Shown here piece by piece: positions 49,092 through 49,613 of a DNA stretch of 49,613 nucleotides (position 1 is its first letter; every line of letters begins with the position of its first letter). Source of the DNA: Basidiobolus meristosporus CBS 931.73. Lineage: Eukaryota; Basidiobolomycota; Basidiobolomycetes; Basidiobolales; Basidiobolaceae. The stretch lies in assembly GCA_002104905.1 (NCBI GenBank), contig MCFE01000652.1:1-49613 (forward strand). Reading direction: 5' to 3'. The notes beneath the pieces were generated by a model. The model was not told the DNA's origin. It saw only the letters and a list, made by a program, of their open reading frames with translations, and did no database searches. Both the position numbers and the translations under genes were made by a program.

Positions 49092-49613
49092 TTTAGGGGG
49101 AAAACAGTCACCAACAGGTGAAATCTTTATTTCAGTTGAAACAAAGAAGCCAGCGCTACTGTTGTAGCTTTGATACAAGAGTGTTTAGCTGAGGGGAATT
49201 TGTAGGTAAGTTAATAAGAAGTGATGATAGTTCTTCGGTGCTCAAGACACTGTTCAGTGGGAAGGGGGGTAGCAAGAGAGGTAAGAATGACTTGTGAACA
49301 ACATTGATGAGGGGAATGTGATAAGGATTGATATTCATCATAAAGGGTGTGTGCTGCTGCAGATATTGCTGCCAAAGGTCTGTCAAGTACTTCAGGTAGG
49401 CCAGCTTGGGTTTTTCTGACTGCAGAATATAATGAGCAAACTTCTTGACTTCAGGATCTCCAAGTATAGTTGTCCAGCAGGAGCCAGGTGTAGTGTGGTG
49501 TGTTCTCTTCCAGGCCTTAATCAGTGGGTTGTTGGAGTGGTGAAGTCTGAGGTATAATCTGGTTCTAAGGTAGAGAAGTCTGATCTTATAGGGCATAAAC
49601 CCAAAAGCACCAA
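49092..49613 (-). mobile_element. L4, second copy of the L1-family LINE, 5' end beyond the window
   Basis: The 3' end is at ttaggggg (49093-49100), with the stem-loop at 49108-49121, then RT C-terminal coding sequence to the window edge. It matches L1 45512-46032 closely. It is inserted in the second hairpin of repeat unit 2. Confidence 0.88.
49156..49613 (-). CDS. LINE RT C-terminal domain (partial, runs off the window)
   Basis: Open from the window edge to the stop at 49156, in the same frame as L1 45570-46032: GFMPYKIRLLYLRTRLYLRLHH, TPGSCWTTILGDPEVKKFAHY, LAYLKYLTDLWQQYLQQ, with the KLQQ stop. Only a few residues differ from L1 (for example SCWTT for SCWRT) and no lesion is visible in the part seen. 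The RT catalytic part lies outside. Confidence 0.8.
   Translation of the reverse strand, partial: GAFGFMPYKIRLLYLRTRLYLRLHHSNNPLIKAWKRTHHTTPGSCWTTILGDPEVKKFAHYILQSEKPKLAYLKYLTDLWQQYLQQHTPFMMNINPYHIPLINVVHKSFLPLLLPPFPLNSVLSTEELSSLLINLPTNSPQLNTLVSKLQQ

Noticed and set aside
1-49613. CRISPR arrays, tRNA or rRNA genes, prokaryotic operons
   Set aside because: No regularly spaced short repeats and no tRNA-like A/B boxes with a cloverleaf. The match to initiator tRNA-Met is only the 12-13 base primer site. Gene content is eukaryotic retroelements.

Overview
This window is a eukaryotic, AT-rich block built almost entirely of decayed transposable elements. I see no host gene, rRNA, tRNA, CRISPR array or bacterial operon. 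A filamentous fungus is the best guess. The reasons are TTAGGG-type telomeric motifs, Tnp2 (Transposase_21, CACTA/EnSpm-like) elements lying beside Ty1/copia, Ty3/gypsy and LINE elements, and many C-to-T type nonsense changes. The phylum is not determinable from the sequence alone, although Tnp2 abundance leans weakly towards a basidiomycete. Family names used here (CopA, CopB, CopC, Gyp, Tnp2, L) are local labels.

Layout. 1-1745: Tnp2 copy A (+), lacking its catalytic core. 1746-4603: CopA-1 (-), cut off in RT, inserted in the 5' LTR of Gyp-1. 4604-8533: Gyp-1 (+). 8534-18915: Tnp2 copy B (-), split by the nearly complete copia CopB-1 (8713-13395, TSD ataac), a CopB solo LTR (15977-16345) and the deleted copia CopB-2 (16592-18651, TSD tcccc). 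A Gyp solo LTR follows at 18916-19283. 19284-20190: unrecognised decayed sequence. 20191-23523: Gyp-2 (+), containing the truncated CopA-2 (21720-22350). 23591-28298: CopA-3 (-), nearly full length, inside a CopB LTR remnant. 28299-29422: copia and Tnp2 scraps plus a putative solo LTR of another family. 29423-33069: Gyp-3 (-), carrying a 734-bp fold-back MITE (30149-30882). 33070-40116: two Tnp2 copies (C on -, D on +) head to head, a 7-kb imperfect palindrome. 40117-45464: a 5.35-kb, nearly perfect palindrome whose two ends are inverted copia-type LTRs, each followed by a primer-binding site (CopC). 45501-49613: a head-to-tail array of LINE-like elements (L1-L4, all -) with C-rich/CCCTAA junctions and subtelomere-like repeats.

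How the parts relate. The insertions date one another. Tnp2 elements are the oldest layer, Gyp and CopB invaded them, and CopA invaded Gyp and CopB. The CopC palindrome looks most recent because its arms are nearly identical. All copia families (CopA, CopB, CopC) place the same 13-mer, GGTTATGAGCCCC, directly after the 5' LTR. It is complementary to the anticodon stem-loop of initiator tRNA-Met, which implies half-tRNA priming as in Drosophila copia and yeast Ty5. The LINE-like elements share a 3'-terminal 5-bp stem-loop and end in poly-C/TAA. That suggests RT recognition of a terminal hairpin and insertion at telomeric repeats. Nothing in the window looks autonomous. The one long ORF of the array that is undamaged and complete in the window is the LINE ORF1-like gene at 47215-48015.
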